From assembly GCA_046095485.1 (NCBI GenBank), contig JBJTJN010000002.1, positions 1-5,787 of the forward strand: DNA of 5,787 nucleotides. Reading direction: 5' to 3'. Made by a program: the position numbers and the translations under genes. Below are positions 4,409 to 5,787 of this stretch, piece after piece. Position 1 is the first letter of the stretch; each line of letters opens with the position of its first letter. The notes below the pieces were generated by a model. That model searched no databases. It was not told the origin of the DNA and saw nothing but the letters and a program-made list of their open reading frames with translations. The stretch is from SYFI01 sp046095485 (GTDB taxonomy: Bacteria > Actinomycetota > Thermoleophilia > Miltoncostaeales > Miltoncostaeaceae).

Positions 4409-5044
4409 AGGCGCGGTCCAGACACACGGCCACCCGCTGGGCCATCCACGCGCATCAACGACGCCATCCGCGTCGAGCGCATCCGCCTCATCGACGAAAA
4501 CGGTGAGAATCGCGGCGAGATGCGCACGGAGGAGGCCCTCGACATCGCCATCGGGCTCAATCTCGACCTGGTCGAGGTGGCCCCCGAAGGCCGACCGCCG
4601 GTCTGCCGCATCATGGATTACGGCAAGTGGCGCTACGAGCAGGAGCAGAAGGCAAAGCAGGCGCGAAAGCACCAGAGCACGATCACCATCAAGGAGATCA
4701 AGTTCCGGCCCAAGATCGACCCGCATGACTACGAGACCAAGAAGGGCCACGTCCTGCGGTTCCTCAAGAACAAGGACAAGGTCAAGGTCACGATCATGTT
4801 CAGGGGGCGCGAGCTGATGCACCCGGAGCGCGGGGAGGCCATCCTCCTCCAGCTCGCAGAGGAGGTGCAGGACCTCGCCACGATCGAGAGCCGGCCCAAC
4901 CTCGATGGCCGCAACATGATCATGATGCTCGCGCCCGTGAAGGACGTACCGCAGAAGAAGGAAAAGGCAGTGGCCGAGCCCGCCGCCGCCGAGCCCGCCG
5001 AAGCCGAGGCCATTCCGGCCGAAGCCCCGGCAGAGACCTCCTAG
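4400..5044 (+). CDS. infC: Translation initiation factor IF-3
   Basis: IF3 binds the 30S subunit, blocks premature 50S joining and proofreads the start codon and initiator tRNA. The 214-residue product has the full two-domain family layout. The N-domain runs about 17-83 (STRINDAIRVERIRLIDENG, LDLVEVAPEGRPPVCRIMDYGKWRYE). A basic linker covers 81-93 (QEQKAKQARKHQS). The C-domain runs about 95-180 (IKEIKFRPKIDPHDYETK, FRGRELMHPERG, RNMIMMLAP). A Lys- then Ala/Glu/Pro-rich tail (181-214) extends past the end of E. coli IF3 (180 aa). GTG at 4400 is the first usable in-frame start because TAG at 4394-4396 blocks the frame upstream, yet it has no SD at normal spacing. The true start may therefore be non-canonical (see findings). 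It is the first gene of the conserved infC-rpmI-rplT operon, with 19 nt to rpmI. Confidence 0.96.
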   Translation: MPPRRGPDTRPPAGPSTRINDAIRVERIRLIDENGENRGEMRTEEALDIAIGLNLDLVEVAPEGRPPVCRIMDYGKWRYEQEQKAKQARKHQSTITIKEIKFRPKIDPHDYETKKGHVLRFLKNKDKVKVTIMFRGRELMHPERGEAILLQLAEEVQDLATIESRPNLDGRNMIMMLAPVKDVPQKKEKAVAEPAAAEPAEAEAIPAEAPAETS

Positions 5045-5063
5045 GAAGCACGGAACACCAGAC

Positions 5064-5261
5064 ATGCCCAAGATGAAGACCAACAAGTCGGCCTCCAAGC
5101 GCTTCCGCGTGACGCGGAAGGGCAAGGTGATGTACGTGCACTCGGGGCTGCGTCACAACCTCGAGCACAAGTCGGCCAAGCTGAAGCGCTCGAGCGCGCG
5201 CCCGGCCGAGCTCGCCGAGGTCGACCGCCCGGAGATCCTCCGACTGCTGGGGAGGCGCTAG
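5064..5261 (+). CDS. rpmI: 50S ribosomal protein L35
   Basis: This 65-residue basic protein begins MPKMKTNKSASKRFRVTRKG, the diagnostic L35 N-terminus (MPKxKTxxxxxKRF). LRHNLEHKSAKLKRSSARP follows, matching the LRH...KxxKxKRxxR block. Its length equals that of E. coli L35. It is a small structural protein of the large subunit, buried in 23S rRNA. The SD is poor: AGGAAG at 5043-5048 overlaps the infC stop and lies 15 nt from the ATG, so translational coupling to infC is plausible. rplT follows after 3 nt. Confidence 0.96.
   Translation: MPKMKTNKSASKRFRVTRKGKVMYVHSGLRHNLEHKSAKLKRSSARPAELAEVDRPEILRLLGRR
5249..5255 (+). promoter_or_regulatory. Ribosome binding site of rplT inside the end of rpmI
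   Basis: GGGGAGG lies 9 nt before the rplT ATG and within the last codons of rpmI. It is the clearest correctly spaced SD in the window and supports the ATG at 5265 as the L20 start. Confidence 0.7.
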
Positions 5262-5264
5262 CCC

Positions 5265-5627
5265 ATGGCCCGTGTCAAGCGTTCCGTCAACGCCCGCAAG
5301 AAGCGGCGCAAGGTCCTCGGCCAGGCCAAGGGCTACTGGGGCACCAAGCACTCGTCGTACCGTCGCGCGAAGGAGCAGGTGCAGCGGTCGGGCAACTACG
5401 CGTACCGCGACCGCCGCGCGCGCAAGCGCGACTTCCGGCGCCTGTGGATCGCCCGCATCAACGCGGCGGCCCGCCTCAACGGCCTCACCTACGCCGAGTT
5501 CATCCACGGCCTGTCGCTGGCCGGGGTGGAGCTCGACCGCAAGATGCTGGCCGACCTCGCCGTGAACGAGCCGGAGCACTTCGCCGCCCTGTGCGCGCGG
5601 GCCGCTGACGCCCGCGCGGCCGCCTGA
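5265..5627 (+). CDS. rplT: 50S ribosomal protein L20
   Basis: This 120-residue protein matches L20 throughout. It has a long basic N-terminal extension (MARVKRSVNARKKRRKVLGQ, then AKGYWGTKHSSYRRA), the invariant YAYRDRRARKRDFRRLWIARINAAAR stretch (about 45-70) and the globular C-domain (LTYAEFIHGLSLAGVELDRKMLADLA). The E. coli protein has 118 residues. L20 binds 23S rRNA early and is needed for 50S assembly. In several bacteria it also represses its own operon by binding the leader mRNA. I see no clear L20-site mimic in this leader. The gene ends in TGA, whereas most genes here end in TAG. Confidence 0.97.
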   Translation: MARVKRSVNARKKRRKVLGQAKGYWGTKHSSYRRAKEQVQRSGNYAYRDRRARKRDFRRLWIARINAAARLNGLTYAEFIHGLSLAGVELDRKMLADLAVNEPEHFAALCARAADARAAA

Positions 5628-5661
5628 CCGAAGGCACCGGGCCCGCGACACGAGACTCACG

Positions 5662-5691
5662 CGGCGGGGGCGGCCCGGGGCCCCTCCGCCG
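5662..5691 (+). terminator. Strong GC hairpin between rplT and the RNA methyltransferase gene
   Basis: A 9-bp stem (CGGCGGGGG at 5662-5670 with CCTCCGCCG at 5683-5691, one G-U pair) encloses a second 4-bp stem (GGCC at 5672-5675 with GGCC at 5679-5682). Together they form a near-continuous GC hairpin. No T-run follows, so it is a U-less terminator or attenuator candidate. It ends 1 nt before the next gene's proposed GTG start, so it could also affect translation initiation. Confidence 0.4.
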
Positions 5692-5692
5692 G

Positions 5693-5787
5693 GTGACCTC
5701 TCATCGCAATCCAGCCCTGCAGCACGTGCGCCGGCTGCAGCAGAAGCGCACGCGCCGCGAGGAGCGCCTGCTCGTGGCCGAGGGCGA
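5693..5787 (+). CDS. SpoU/TrmH-family RNA methyltransferase (partial, N-terminal 31 codons)
   Basis: The window ends 31 codons into this gene. The translation VTSHRNPALQHVRRLQQKRT, then RREERLLVAEG, fits the start of SpoU/TrmH-type 2'-O-ribose methyltransferases, whose N-terminus commonly reads ITSxxNPxVKxxxxLxxKKxRxxxxxFLVEG. These enzymes methylate rRNA or tRNA with S-adenosylmethionine. A member often follows rplT and precedes pheS in bacterial genomes, which supports the call. GTG at 5693 is the only start that matches the family N-terminus. It has no SD and directly follows a strong hairpin. The catalytic knot domain lies outside the window, so the specific target cannot be given. Confidence 0.78.
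   Translation, partial: MTSHRNPALQHVRRLQQKRTRREERLLVAEG

Noticed and set aside
4325..5125. Minus-strand open frame (266 codons) opposite infC.
   Set aside because: It is antisense to IF3, a universally conserved protein. Its Leu/Asp/His-rich composition is the mirror of the IF3 codons.
4920..5660. Minus-strand open frame (246 codons) opposite rpmI and rplT.
   Set aside because: It is antisense to two ribosomal protein genes and has no domain of its own.

Overview
The window is a very GC-rich (roughly 70% by eye), gene-dense bacterial chromosome segment. The translation block infC-rpmI-rplT followed by a SpoU/TrmH-type RNA methyltransferase is conserved core chromosome. GC content, a mycothiol-type PIG-L deacetylase fold and several apparently leaderless starts suggest an actinobacterium, possibly a deep-branching class such as Thermoleophilia. 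That placement is an inference. I see no mobile element, CRISPR array, tRNA or rRNA, and no gene-free stretch above 300 bp.

Layout. Bases 1-1511 (minus strand) hold a two-gene unit: a stand-alone tandem-SIS (GlmS isomerase-like) protein, then a PIG-L/LmbE zinc deacetylase cut by the window edge. Together they look like amino-sugar or glycoconjugate metabolism. Only 24 bp separate the SIS start from a divergent 45-residue zinc-ribbon gene (1536-1673). That gene runs tail-to-tail into an unrecognised 105-residue minus-strand gene (1670-1987). A 133-bp divergent region with several inverted repeats follows. Next is a plus-strand zinc-type cation diffusion facilitator (CDF) exporter (2121-3512) with an unusually long, three-module C-terminal domain. 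It converges on a YgjP-like (DUF45) HExxH metallopeptidase (minus, 3509-4249).

Bases 4250-4399 are the divergent promoter and leader region of the infC operon. IF3 (4400-5044), L35 (5064-5261) and L20 (5265-5627) follow closely. A 65-bp spacer with a very strong GC hairpin separates them from the first 31 codons of an RNA methyltransferase (from 5693).

The points most worth a second look are in regulation. The infC start has a perfect Shine-Dalgarno (SD) that is misplaced for the only legal start codon, and that can pair with infC codons 2-3. An overlapping divergent -10 pair sits at 1520-1529. TANNNT boxes lie 6-8 nt before four start codons. Both convergent gene pairs share a palindromic CTAG as stop codon on both strands. 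In the proteins, the SIS protein appears to lack GlmS catalytic residues and the CDF transporter has a tripled cytoplasmic domain. I found no clear evidence of a wholly new multi-gene system.
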